NCBI GenBank assembly: GCA_017421125.1
Contig: JAFOMZ010000189.1
Location: 1 to 33,460, forward strand
Reading direction: 5' to 3'
DNA length: 33,460 bases
DNA from: Solobacterium sp.
GTDB lineage: Bacteria > Bacillota_I > Bacilli_A > Erysipelotrichales > Erysipelotrichaceae
Shown here in pieces: positions 14,101-22,377 of the stretch. A model generated the notes under the pieces. That model ran no database searches. It was not told the DNA's origin and saw nothing but the letters and a program-made list of their open reading frames with translations. Position numbers and translations under genes: made by a program. Position 1 is the first letter of the stretch; each line of letters starts with the position of its first letter.

Positions 14101-16779
14101 AGGATCATTGACGCGAACGGTGCGATCGTCTTCAACAAACTTGTCAGGATCGCGCAGCCCAACGGCGGCGGGTATGATACACATTATGTTTATGCCGGAG
14201 ATGACGGAAAACCTGTAACCGATACATGGCAGGCAGTAGATGGCAAAATGTATTACTTCGGTACCAACGGCTGGCTGGAAATGGCAAATACGACATATCC
14301 GTCTTTATACTATTTCTACGATGAGGCATATTCGATAAGTACTGTCTATTTTATGCTGAAGAATATCAAGAAACCGACAGAAGGGTATTACTATTATGAT
14401 TCCCATGACAATCAGCTGACATCACTGCTGCTGTATGACAGTTCAATGAACCCCCTCGGCATGCTTGATGATAAGGGTGATCTTGTCACTGAAGGGATCG
14501 CAGACGTACGATACAGCTTAAGCACTACTGATAAACATACAATGATTGTGGACGCGAACGGAAATATCGTACGGTCGCCGGATTCCTCATATGGACTGTG
14601 TGTGAATGTCAAAGGAAAGACATACGTCGTTGATTTAAACGGCAATGTTCAGATAACCGTTCCCGAACCGGTCTATGCATGGGATCAGAATCAAAATGTT
14701 AAAGGATATGTTCTGCCCGGTAAAAACGGTGTTCTTTATAAGAAGACATTTGCGACTGTCAATGACGGTTCTTTCGGTCAGTACAAAGTATGGCTTGATG
14801 AAAACGGATTCGCAGCCGGAAACAGCAGCATGATCTATGAGTACGATGTTAAATATTTTGGCAATTACGCCAATGGCAAGTCATGGCTCACATTTGATAC
14901 CGGAAAAAACTACGATGGATTTGTTATTCCCGGCAAGACACTCAAACCGGGTACCGGGAAAGCATATACAGCCGGCTGGCAGGGATCCCAGTATGATTCG
15001 CCGGTCTACATGAATAAAGACGGTTCGATCAAAACAGGTTTTGTAAAACATGGTTCAAATACATGGTATTTAGCTGCAGCGCCTTATGGAGCGGTTAACA
15101 GAATTTACAGTGATCCGTTGAATCTGGACGGCACATCCCGTACAGTACTCTTCAGGATCAACGGGAAAACATATTACTTTGATAATATTGGGCTTATGGT
15201 TACCGGCTGGGTCCATTTCGAACATGCATTAGTCATCGATATTACCGACTACATATTTGAATATCCAAATGCTGTTAACTATGATGATATCTATATGTAC
15301 TTCTCACCGAAAGACGGCCATGCGGTCACCGGCAAGAACACCGTTCCTGTACCGCAGCTGTTTGACGGAAAGATATCACTCGCTGATGAAGCCGACTATT
15401 TCGCAAACGGTGAAAAGCGTGTCAATACGACACCGGCTTCCAGAACGCTGTATTTCACATCAGAAGGCATGCTCATTCATGATACGGAAGCACTGATCAG
15501 CAAGAAGCTTCTCAAGCTCGGTCCTGACGGAACGACAGATCCTTCCGCGCATTGGGAAGATGCCGCCAAGAGCAGATATATCCTGAAGTCTGGGGCACTG
15601 GCATCCGGAAGAACGAAAGTAGACGGTATCTATTACTACTTCGATACTCAGACAGGCTATAAGGTCGTGAACCAGCTCCGTAAGAGCGGCTCCAAGTGGT
15701 ATTACTACAATGAATACGGCAAACAGGACACGCCTATCATGGGTACCGGCAAACAGGTCCGTCTGCCTGAATATATGGAAAATGAGTGGGGAGGATATGC
15801 AGAAATCTTCATCGACAGTACAAACAATAAAAAACTGACAGCTTTATGGAATAAAGACGGTTCTCTTGCAAAGATCGTGTATACGGATACGAATAAACCG
15901 GCTTCCGGGGAAAGCATCAGTTTCGGACTCTGGGATATCAGCGACAGCTACATGTGCCAGAGATATATCTCAAGCGGTCTGAACGGTTATGTACTCGACA
16001 GCAAAGGCCTGCCGAAGACCGGTATCGTCAGCGGATTCAATTTCAATACTGACAGCGATCCGAACAGATATACACTCAATGTCGAAAAAGACGGAAGAAA
16101 AGTCTACACCACTCCGGGAATATCCCTGGTCAAGATCGGCAAGAAGTATTACGTCATGCAGGAAGGTCTGATCCTGGAGCAGCAGAGCGGCGTCATCGAG
16201 ATCAATGACTGGTCATCACTGCCGGCAGCTGATCAGAAGACCCTGAACGAGCTTGCTGCACATGCAGAAACTTACGGCGTTGGTCTTTATGTCATGCTGA
16301 ACAATGACGGAAGCACTGCAGTGAATACGAACAGATATGTAACGATTTATTTCGGATACGAATCATACCTCGGCGATGTAATATCAGGCAATATGAGGTC
16401 CAACAGGTTCGGTGTGATCCTGGATGTATGCGGCGGGTTCTATCGTGTAGGGAAAAAGACATATGTGATCACTGCATATCAGGAATATCATGGCACATTT
16501 TCAGTCGATACTTATATTAATAAGTATGTTGAATATGATATACAGCAAATTGAAGTGACATTAAAATTCAATGAAAACAGGCTTCTTGGAATTTATGACA
16601 GAACCACAGGCAAGGGTTTGAACGGTGTGTATATCATTCCGTTAAGTTCGGTCGGCGAGATGGTCTGGCTGAAGAACGGACAGCCGCAGTCAGGAAATCA
16701 GACGTTTAACTTCTATGGAAGAAAGTGGCAGTTCTATGTCGATCCTGATATGATCGGAACACCGAATATATTCCACTGA
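11137..16779 (+). CDS. Giant secreted surface protein with Ig-like domains and cell-wall-binding-type repeats
   Basis: An 1880-residue exported protein. A signal peptide ends near 'PTPVFA|EE'. Next come a very acidic Glu/Thr/Pro stretch (to about 11410), an Ig-like beta-sandwich (11410-11690), a second acidic linker, a beta-rich domain (11840-12150), and a Big2-like Ig domain with 'VTFTSSNTKQLTVDANGKV' (12510-12830). From about 13240 to 15750 there are many irregular aromatic repeats of the glucan/choline-binding type, for example 'KTYYFDNIGLMVTGW', 'KMYYFGTNGWLEM' and 'KWYYYNEYGKQD'. There is no LPxTG motif, C-terminal membrane segment or recognised enzyme domain, so attachment is probably through the repeats. 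The ATG at 11137 is chosen because it sits 10 bases after AGGAGG (11121-11126); an ATG at 11128 is too close. Likely an adhesin or glycan-binding protein. Confidence 0.85.
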   Translation: MSRFSKQVLAVILAVQTCMAGLPTPVFAEENFPEETAIPTEDTTEEVEETVSIQETTEEEPELTALTEETEQGSDEPEEPAEPEIIEEAELKPVFLYPADELVIDGEDLVLSLSASEGFSLPLTVLVNGETYETEAGEDGSYVLRLPLSGFIPGSYPVSLTFAGNDEFASAELSFDITIEEQTGETDGIEVNGYTVTFLKAEEVPEPSEEPGEIGDAEEYEEPDISVGYQINAVPDVYDNWLYFSSVQYDSSMDDGTFMVQYKLDYSLQNVYLLAVRDGKTWFVDHVENPGSGTHTRYVKFELPAGEYELRIGLYTLGDLLASEDYYKLVVFDAPKVVGTGNYKGTEYGYIDIDISPLTSKEYFINPGLSESTVWLYATEDHPDWTRRTLSAVKSYSSDGIYRLELGDPNAYSGTGTYKDFPYGPFDLSWKVHGGGSVIGKNIFSNSSTVHVDIMQDIKPKELHAEIETGNGSSYLYYKGQTAQIKYWFGNEYDSETDPDQRVDDLDRRVTFTSSNTKQLTVDANGKVTVVSVPKPGEPQFEPKIIITSKADPTVSFTLTAVIFPLASGKADMKVLYDGKEYSTFEFTLGKQTASSHLVDVVFRIAEPHSALTGLPVCFNSDGKNLTFLTDPAHPSTSGAEPVYLGSVMSDGTAHAVVRGWEPGSHKVTATTMFGKSASVTININGVTDSLAGGATKNSEYFVNGKNVTGWLRYDRMTDQYTTGKNVFKAPINPSYEYIYYIDPSTKKVVTGDPWNSLPDTVKKIDGKLYVFNAGRGLKLKQGSDGYSEEGWIMVEHEQLDTYPVYLNKNGVVQTGWVNTKDEGWHYFHPDYGYLMMDSFVPAQNGKGTTYIDNYGQITYGIFVPTKETLKITERDGLYRINSSSEYYWVKDGAFYTGWLYLHYSTKTGFVWNTTAKGALEKMYFDPNQHGRMKIGTFTVGGKSYYSDISKYPDFCSADGYDYYVSVQTLANLFEKYPEKYGKNPLDGRIIDANGAIVFNKLVRIAQPNGGGYDTHYVYAGDDGKPVTDTWQAVDGKMYYFGTNGWLEMANTTYPSLYYFYDEAYSISTVYFMLKNIKKPTEGYYYYDSHDNQLTSLLLYDSSMNPLGMLDDKGDLVTEGIADVRYSLSTTDKHTMIVDANGNIVRSPDSSYGLCVNVKGKTYVVDLNGNVQITVPEPVYAWDQNQNVKGYVLPGKNGVLYKKTFATVNDGSFGQYKVWLDENGFAAGNSSMIYEYDVKYFGNYANGKSWLTFDTGKNYDGFVIPGKTLKPGTGKAYTAGWQGSQYDSPVYMNKDGSIKTGFVKHGSNTWYLAAAPYGAVNRIYSDPLNLDGTSRTVLFRINGKTYYFDNIGLMVTGWVHFEHALVIDITDYIFEYPNAVNYDDIYMYFSPKDGHAVTGKNTVPVPQLFDGKISLADEADYFANGEKRVNTTPASRTLYFTSEGMLIHDTEALISKKLLKLGPDGTTDPSAHWEDAAKSRYILKSGALASGRTKVDGIYYYFDTQTGYKVVNQLRKSGSKWYYYNEYGKQDTPIMGTGKQVRLPEYMENEWGGYAEIFIDSTNNKKLTALWNKDGSLAKIVYTDTNKPASGESISFGLWDISDSYMCQRYISSGLNGYVLDSKGLPKTGIVSGFNFNTDSDPNRYTLNVEKDGRKVYTTPGISLVKIGKKYYVMQEGLILEQQSGVIEINDWSSLPAADQKTLNELAAHAETYGVGLYVMLNNDGSTAVNTNRYVTIYFGYESYLGDVISGNMRSNRFGVILDVCGGFYRVGKKTYVITAYQEYHGTFSVDTYINKYVEYDIQQIEVTLKFNENRLLGIYDRTTGKGLNGVYIIPLSSVGEMVWLKNGQPQSGNQTFNFYGRKWQFYVDPDMIGTPNIFH

Positions 16780-16799
16780 TCATAACAGGTCCCAAGTAT

Positions 16800-16840
16800 T
16801 CAAAAAGGGAAGTTCACCTAAGATGAATTTCCCTGTTTTC
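16800..16840. terminator. Bidirectional terminator between the surface-protein gene and proS
   Basis: An 11-base stem (AGGGAAGTTCA / TGAATTTCCCT, one G-T pair) spans 16806-16834. On the plus strand it runs into GTTTTC; on the minus strand into TTTTTG. It can end both convergent genes. Confidence 0.8.
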
Positions 16841-16846
16841 TTTCGC

Positions 16847-18544
16847 TTATTTCGCAGATTCCAGAAGCTTTTGGATCTCAGCAACCGCTTCATCGACTGA
16901 CACTTCGATGCTGTCACCGACACGCGGCTTGATCTCAACGATACCGTCTTTTGCTTTTCTGCCGACAGTGATCCTGAACGGAACACCGATCAGTTCCATA
17001 TCCTTGAACTTGACTCCCGGACGTTCATCACGGTCATCAAGGACTGTATCGATGCCTGCCTTCAGCAGTGCGTCATGGAGCTGGTCACCGAGCTGTGCCT
17101 GGACCTCATCCTTCATGGAGATCACAACGACTGCGCACTGGAATGGCGCGATATGAGCAGGCCAGTTAATGCCGTTCTCATCTGCGTTCTGTTCAACAAG
17201 GGCAGCCATTGCACGTGCCGGTCCGATACCGTAGGAACCCATCCATACATCCTGGAGCTTGTTGTTCTGGTCAAGATACTGCAGGCCCATAGCCTTGCTG
17301 TATTTTGTACCGAGCTTGAATGTATTGCCGACTTCAATACCGTGCGCGAAGTGGATGCGTCCGCCGCAGACAGGACAGATATCGCCTTCACTGATATTTC
17401 TGACATCACCGATGAAATCAGGCTTGATGTCTTCCTGGTTGACACCCGTGTAGTGATAACCGGTCTTGTTTGCGCCGATAATGAAGTTCTGCATGTATGT
17501 AACTTCCGTATCAGCTACAAGAGGGCATTTGATGCCGATCGGGCCTGCGAAGCCTACTTCAGCACCGGTAGCTGCCATGACCATCTCAGGCTCTGCCAGT
17601 TCGACTTCTGAAGCATTCAGGAGCTTCCTGAGCTTTGTCTCGTTGACATCACGGTCTCCTCTGACCATGACTGCGTAAGGCTTGCCATCGACGCTGTAGA
17701 TCAGTGTCTTGACGAAACTGAGCGCGTCTTTCTTCAGGAAATCCGTTACTTCTTCGATCGTCCTGGAATGAGGTGTCTCTACAAGCGTCACGCTCTCTCT
17801 GACGTCTGTCGGCTCCGGTTTTTCGGGAACAGCAGGCGCAACCTCAATATTGCTGGAAAGATCGCAGGAGTCACACAGGACAAGGATATCTTCACCGATC
17901 GCTGTGATCGCCTGGAATTCTTCGGAAAGAAGTCCGCCCATGACGCCTGTATCAGCACGAACGATCCTGTAGTTGAGCTTCAGTCTGTCCATGATGTTTT
18001 TATAAGCATTGAACTGCTTCTGGTATGCTTCATCAAGTCCTGCTTCGTCCTTGTCGAATGTATAGGAATCCTTCATAACGAATTCACGGACTCTGATCAG
18101 ACCGTATCTGGGTCTGGGCTCATCACGGTATTTTGTCTGCATCTGATACAGCGCGAAGGGCATATCCTTATAGGAACGGATCTTCATCTTCGCAGCTGAC
18201 GCAAACAGTTCTTCATGTGTAGGACCAAGTACATAGTCCTGGCCTTTTCTGTCTTTCAGGGAGAACATGCTGCTGCCGAATCCTTCACGGCGTCCGCTGG
18301 CAACATATACATCCTCCGGGATCAGGGCAGGCATGACGAGTTCCTGCGCTCCTGTAGCATCCATTTCATCACGGATGACAGCTTCGATCCTGTTCAGTAC
18401 CTTGACACCCATCGGCATCATCATATAGACACCGGCTGAGCTCTTCTTGATGAAGCCGCCTCTAACGAGCAGGTTGCTGGAAACGGAATCTTCATCACGT
18501 ACATCTTCTCTTAATGTATAAAAGAAACTGTTCTTCAATTTCAT
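16847..18544 (-). CDS. proS: Prolyl-tRNA synthetase
   Basis: A 565-residue class II aminoacyl-tRNA synthetase that charges tRNA-Pro in the cytoplasm. It is of the long bacterial type, with an editing (INS) domain inserted between motifs 2 and 3. Motif 2 is 'YRDEPRPRYGLIRVREF' and motif 3 is 'SYGIGPARAMAALVEQ'. The C-terminal anticodon-binding domain contains 'DDRDERPGVKFKDMELIG'. The frame is open to a GTG at 18556, but that codon lies within the ribosome site; the ATG at 18544 ('MKLKNSFFYTLRE') follows GAGGTGG at proper spacing. It is transcribed divergently from guaB and converges on the surface-protein gene. Confidence 0.97.
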   Translation of the reverse strand: MKLKNSFFYTLREDVRDEDSVSSNLLVRGGFIKKSSAGVYMMMPMGVKVLNRIEAVIRDEMDATGAQELVMPALIPEDVYVASGRREGFGSSMFSLKDRKGQDYVLGPTHEELFASAAKMKIRSYKDMPFALYQMQTKYRDEPRPRYGLIRVREFVMKDSYTFDKDEAGLDEAYQKQFNAYKNIMDRLKLNYRIVRADTGVMGGLLSEEFQAITAIGEDILVLCDSCDLSSNIEVAPAVPEKPEPTDVRESVTLVETPHSRTIEEVTDFLKKDALSFVKTLIYSVDGKPYAVMVRGDRDVNETKLRKLLNASEVELAEPEMVMAATGAEVGFAGPIGIKCPLVADTEVTYMQNFIIGANKTGYHYTGVNQEDIKPDFIGDVRNISEGDICPVCGGRIHFAHGIEVGNTFKLGTKYSKAMGLQYLDQNNKLQDVWMGSYGIGPARAMAALVEQNADENGINWPAHIAPFQCAVVVISMKDEVQAQLGDQLHDALLKAGIDTVLDDRDERPGVKFKDMELIGVPFRITVGRKAKDGIVEIKPRVGDSIEVSVDEAVAEIQKLLESAK

Positions 18545-18583
18545 AATCCACCTCACTTCGCAAAATTATAGCACGACAATGCC

Positions 18584-18612
18584 TTTACTTTAACTGTGTT
18601 TTTGCCTATAAT
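18584..18612 (+). promoter_or_regulatory. guaB promoter
   Basis: TTTACT (18584-18589) and a perfect TATAAT (18607-18612) are separated by 17 bases. The start codon lies 27 bases after the -10 box. Confidence 0.75.
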
Positions 18613-18639
18613 AACCAAAACCAAAGGAGGGTCCGGAAA

Positions 18640-20148
18640 ATGGCCAAGTATTTCAATGAACCATCTCATACATTCAGCGAATATCTTCTGATCCCGGGAT
18701 ACACAGGAGAGGAGAACATTCCTGCCAATGTATCATTGAAAACACCGCTTGTACGCTTCAAGAAGGGTGAAAAGTCACCGATTACTCTGAATATACCGAT
18801 GGTCAGTGCTGTTATGCAGTCTGTTTCAGGAGACAGGCTCGGTATTGCGCTCGCCAAAGAAGGAGGCATGTCGTTCATCTTCGGATCGCAGTCGATCGCC
18901 TCACAGGCAGCTATGGTTGCCAAAGTAAAGAATTATAAAGCAGGATTCGTTATCAGTGATTCCAATATTACACCTGAAACAACACTTGGAGAGATCCTTG
19001 AACTTCTGAAAGTGACCGGACATTCTACAATGGCTGTCACAGACGATGGTACAGCCAACGGCAAGCTGCTCGGTATCGTTACATCACGTGACTACCGTGT
19101 CAGCAGATTTGAACTGACCGCAAAGGCCAAGGACTTCATGACACCGCGCGATCACCTGATCGTCGGCAATACAACACATACCCTGAGCGACTGCAATGAT
19201 ATCATCTGGGACCATAAGCTGAACGCTCTGCCAATCGTTGATGAAAATGATCATCTGCAGTACCTGGTATTCCGCAAGGACTATGATTCCCACAAAGAAA
19301 ACCCAAATGAACTGCTGGACGAAGAAAAACGCTTCATGGTCGGCGCAGGCATCAATACACGTGACTATCAGGAACGTGTACCTGCACTTGTCGAAGCAGG
19401 TGTTGACTGCCTGGTCATCGACTCCAGTGAAGGATATACATGCTGGCAGGCGAATACATTGAAATGGGTACGTGAAAAGTACGGTGATTCCGTCAAGATC
19501 GGTGCCGGCAATGTCGTTGATGAAGAAGGCTTCCGTTTCCTCGCGGACGCAGGCGCTGACTTCGTCAAGATCGGTATCGGCGGCGGAAGTATCTGCATTA
19601 CCCGTGAAACAAAGGGTATCGGACGCGGACAGGCTACAGCGGTAATTGAGGTTGCTGCCGCAAGAGATAAGTATTTTGAAGAAACAGGCATCTATGTCCC
19701 GATCTGCTCCGACGGCGGTATCGTTTATGACTATCACATCGCACTGGCTCTTGCAATGGGCGCTGACTTTGTCATGCTGGGAAGATACTTCTCAAGAATG
19801 GAAGAAGCACCCGGTGCGAAAGTACTCGTCAATGGTTCCTATGTAAAAGAATACTGGGGCGAAGGTTCCAACCGTGCACGCAACTGGCAGAGATATGATC
19901 TTGGACAGGGTTCAAAGCTTTCCTTTGAAGAGGGTGTTGACTCCTATGTACCTTATGCCGGAATGCTGAAAGACAATGTCCTTCTGACGACAAGCAAGGT
20001 GAAGTCCACAATGTGCAACTGCGGAGCTCTGACGATCCCTGAACTCCAGCAAAAAGCAAAACTGACGCTTGTATCTGCCACTTCGATCGTTGAAGGCGGC
20101 GCGCATGACGTTATCGTTAAGAAATCCAACACTGAATTCCACCAGTAA
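18640..20148 (+). CDS. guaB: IMP dehydrogenase, Tritrichomonas-like type
   Basis: A 502-residue enzyme that oxidises IMP to XMP with NAD+, the committed step to GMP. The TIM barrel is interrupted by a CBS pair (about residues 100-220, 'STMAVTDDG', '[12 protein letters not shown]'). The catalytic loop is '[19 protein letters not shown]' with Cys319, and the mobile flap has Arg418-Tyr419. From memory, the sequence and even the residue numbering match the enzyme of the protist Tritrichomonas foetus, including Lys310 and Glu431, which are linked there to poor mycophenolic acid binding. Most bacterial GuaB proteins read GIGPGSICTTR in the loop, so this is a distinct branch. An AAAGGAGG site (18623-18630) precedes the start. 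Single-gene unit with its own promoter and terminator. Confidence 0.95.
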   Translation: MAKYFNEPSHTFSEYLLIPGYTGEENIPANVSLKTPLVRFKKGEKSPITLNIPMVSAVMQSVSGDRLGIALAKEGGMSFIFGSQSIASQAAMVAKVKNYKAGFVISDSNITPETTLGEILELLKVTGHSTMAVTDDGTANGKLLGIVTSRDYRVSRFELTAKAKDFMTPRDHLIVGNTTHTLSDCNDIIWDHKLNALPIVDENDHLQYLVFRKDYDSHKENPNELLDEEKRFMVGAGINTRDYQERVPALVEAGVDCLVIDSSEGYTCWQANTLKWVREKYGDSVKIGAGNVVDEEGFRFLADAGADFVKIGIGGGSICITRETKGIGRGQATAVIEVAAARDKYFEETGIYVPICSDGGIVYDYHIALALAMGADFVMLGRYFSRMEEAPGAKVLVNGSYVKEYWGEGSNRARNWQRYDLGQGSKLSFEEGVDSYVPYAGMLKDNVLLTTSKVKSTMCNCGALTIPELQQKAKLTLVSATSIVEGGAHDVIVKKSNTEFHQ

Positions 20149-20170
20149 TTAAGTTTGAATATTTCCATAT

Positions 20171-20194
20171 AAAAAGGACTGCAAAGTCCTTTTT
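20171..20194. terminator. Bidirectional terminator between guaB and the DUF5662-like gene
   Basis: A perfect 10-base inverted repeat (AAAAAGGACT / AGTCCTTTTT) has a GCAA tetraloop. The A and T ends allow it to work on both strands; the last bases touch the end of the minus-strand gene. Confidence 0.9.
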
Positions 20195-20765
20195 ATGGTC
20201 TTACCGGAATCCCGTCCCTGATCGATCTGCGTATGATAGCGAATGCCTGTTCCTCACCAAGATCTGCCACAAGAGTAAGCAATGTCCGCAGGAGTTCTCT
20301 CGTGTTTTCATGCATATAGTTTTTATCCGGCCTTGATTCAAAGTATTCCAGAGCGCTTCTTTGTGTATACTTTTCTTTCTGGTAAGTCTGGCATGCGGCG
20401 ATACGGTCACACATCATTTCAATGACATATTCATACGGCATTTCGATCGGTGTCCATTTTCCGTTGATCATGTCATACCAGTATTCCCAATGATGCAGGT
20501 TTCTGCCTTTGTGATGGAGCCATCCGAGGGAATAACCTTTGAGTGACTTTTCATATACATAAGGGGACCTGTAGCCCTGGAAATATCGGATCGACGGAAC
20601 AAGTTCTGCCAAAGAATATTTCGAAAGATCATGCATCAGGCCCTGTTTATATAGCCCGCAGGCAAAACAATGCTGACGGACAAGTTTCCGGTGCATGGAT
20701 ACCGTATCCAGGTGGTTCTGAAGTTTCTGAATAAACGTCTTCTTTTCTTCTGCTGTATTCGTCAT
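20193..20765 (-). CDS. DUF5662-like, HD-type hypothetical protein
   Basis: A 190-residue soluble protein. Histidine/aspartate clusters resemble HD-domain metal sites: 'LMHDLSKYS' and 'WLHHKGRNLHHWEYW', with further acidic residues in 'YVIEMMCDRIAA'. This matches my memory of the DUF5662 family, whose function is unknown. The N-terminal helix ('FIQKLQNHLDTVSMHRKLV') contributes another histidine. It stands alone on the minus strand between convergent guaB and divergent M20 peptidase genes, sharing the guaB terminator. A metal-dependent phosphohydrolase role is plausible from the HD pattern but not shown. Confidence 0.7.
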   Translation of the reverse strand: MTNTAEEKKTFIQKLQNHLDTVSMHRKLVRQHCFACGLYKQGLMHDLSKYSLAELVPSIRYFQGYRSPYVYEKSLKGYSLGWLHHKGRNLHHWEYWYDMINGKWTPIEMPYEYVIEMMCDRIAACQTYQKEKYTQRSALEYFESRPDKNYMHENTRELLRTLLTLVADLGEEQAFAIIRRSIRDGIPVRP

Positions 20766-20858
20766 AAAATCATTCTAAGTCAATCATCTATTGCATGCAA
20801 GAATCGCAATGACGCATGGATATCAGTCATTTGCCATGCAATTATCTGATCATACCTG

Positions 20859-20864
20859 TATAGT
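20859..20864 (+). promoter_or_regulatory. Possible -10 box for the M20 peptidase gene
   Basis: TATAGT in an AT-rich stretch about 75 bases before the start. TTGCCA at 20831-20836 is too far (22 bases) to be a normal -35 box, so the call is weak. Confidence 0.3.
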
Positions 20865-20938
20865 ATATAAAGTATCCGGTATTTAACACATCGGCATTAT
20901 CGGATCACATAAAGCAAAATATGACAGTGAGGTATATT

Positions 20939-22315
20939 ATGTCAGTATTTGAACGTTATATCAATGAACAGGATTATCCTGATCTGAACAGTGAAAAAGC
21001 TGTAGAGCACCTGTCCGGTGCAGTACGTATCAATACGACCAGCTATATGGACACATCAATAATCGATTTCAGCCAATTGGACCTCCTCCATCAGAAACTG
21101 AGGGAATGGTATCCGGCGATCATGGAAAAGGGTGATGTTCAGAAGATCGGATACAGTATCCTGATCCGTATTGAAGGCAGTGACAGCAGTCTCAGACCTG
21201 CACTGTTCATGGCACACCAGGATGTTGTTCCGGTCGTCAAAGGAACCGAAAATGACTGGATCCACGGACCTTTCAGCGGCGATGTATCAGACGGCTATAT
21301 CTGGGGCCGCGGCACACTGGATATCAAGAACATGCTGATAGGGGAGATGGAAAGCGTTGAATACCTGCTTGAACACGGAAAGCAGTTCAGACGTACTGTA
21401 TATCTTGCTTTCGGTCAGGATGAAGAAGTACAGGGTACTGGGGCAAGAGCGATCGCATCTTATCTGAAGGAACAGGGGATCGAACTGGAATTCCTGCTGG
21501 ATGAGGGAGGTTCCCTCAGCAGCGGAGATGTATATGGTACGGATATCGGCATCATGAATGTCGGCATCTATGAGAAAGGCTACGCTGATCTGAAGATCAC
21601 TGCTGAATCATACGGCGGTCACAGTTCAAATCCGTTCAGCGGAACATCACTCGGCCATCTTGCAAAAGCGATCGCGGCGATCGTAGATCATCCGTTTGAA
21701 AATGTACTTCCGGAATGCGCAAAGGAAACATTGAGAACACTTCAGCCATATATGACACGGGAACCGCTCAGGACATGGGCATCTGATATCAGCCGCTACG
21801 AGAATGAGATCATAGAATATTATCTTTCCCGCAGGGAACTGAACAACCAGATCCATACGACCATTGCACCGACGATGATCACCGAGGGATCACAGGCAGG
21901 CAATGTCATGCCTCAGAAGATGGAAGCAGTGATCAATTTCAGGCTGTCACCGCAGGATACAGATGCTTCCGTACTTGAAGACTGCAGAAAACTGGCAGGC
22001 GGTCTGGATTGTGAATACATCGTTGCCAACGAAGCATCCAGACAGTCCCGTTTCGATACACCGGGCTTTTCGGCTCTGCGTGATGTGCTGACACATTATT
22101 TCAAGGATGTTGCTGTTGTTCCTTCAGTCAACACAGGAGCGACCGATGCCCGCAGTTATGAAGGTGTATGTGACTGCTGCATGCGGTTTGGTCCGTTTAT
22201 GGAAGAAAGCGAGATCAAGATCACAGGAGTACACGGCACAAATGAAAGGATATCCATCAGGGCTTATCTGCAGGGTATCCGTGTTCTGATCCGTCTGATT
22301 GAGCAAACCTGTTGA
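20939..22315 (+). CDS. M20-family zinc metallopeptidase (carboxypeptidase/dipeptidase type)
   Basis: A 458-residue cytoplasmic M20 peptidase with a co-catalytic dizinc site. Visible elements are His93-x-Asp95 ('MAHQDVVPV'), Asp128 in 'WGRGTLDIKN' as the bridging ligand, and the catalytic base and ligand Glu162-Glu163 in 'GQDEEVQG'. A dimerisation insert follows ('GHSSNPFSGTSLGHLAKAI'). The layout, with long N-terminus and 'FMAHQDVVPV', resembles the CPS1/PM20D1 branch, which cleaves peptides or N-acyl amino acids. The ATG at 20939 is preferred to 20921 because GTGAGG lies 7-10 bases before it. A polar amino-acid importer starts 62 bases downstream, so it may process imported peptides. Substrate uncertain. 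Confidence 0.88.
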   Translation: MSVFERYINEQDYPDLNSEKAVEHLSGAVRINTTSYMDTSIIDFSQLDLLHQKLREWYPAIMEKGDVQKIGYSILIRIEGSDSSLRPALFMAHQDVVPVVKGTENDWIHGPFSGDVSDGYIWGRGTLDIKNMLIGEMESVEYLLEHGKQFRRTVYLAFGQDEEVQGTGARAIASYLKEQGIELEFLLDEGGSLSSGDVYGTDIGIMNVGIYEKGYADLKITAESYGGHSSNPFSGTSLGHLAKAIAAIVDHPFENVLPECAKETLRTLQPYMTREPLRTWASDISRYENEIIEYYLSRRELNNQIHTTIAPTMITEGSQAGNVMPQKMEAVINFRLSPQDTDASVLEDCRKLAGGLDCEYIVANEASRQSRFDTPGFSALRDVLTHYFKDVAVVPSVNTGATDARSYEGVCDCCMRFGPFMEESEIKITGVHGTNERISIRAYLQGIRVLIRLIEQTC

Positions 22316-22340
22316 CATGTTTCTATTAAATGGTTATTTT
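22312..22340 (+). promoter_or_regulatory. Promoter of the amino-acid ABC transporter operon
   Basis: A perfect -35 box TTGACA (22312-22317) overlaps the stop codon of the M20 gene. TATTTT at 22335-22340, 17 bases away, is the likely -10 box. The permease start is about 40 bases further on. Confidence 0.65.
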
Positions 22341-22377
22341 AGGTCATATCATACTGTTTTGACAGTTATGGGGAGAA

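Noticed and set aside
16700-16779. Sortase anchor at the end of the surface protein
   Set aside because: The C-terminus ends in PDMIGTPNIFH with no LPxTG-like motif, hydrophobic stretch or basic tail.
17075-17611. 178-codon open frame on the plus strand
   Set aside because: It is antisense to proS; the minus-strand frame has all synthetase motifs.
19084-19737. 217-codon open frame on the minus strand
   Set aside because: It is a shadow of guaB with no recognisable features.
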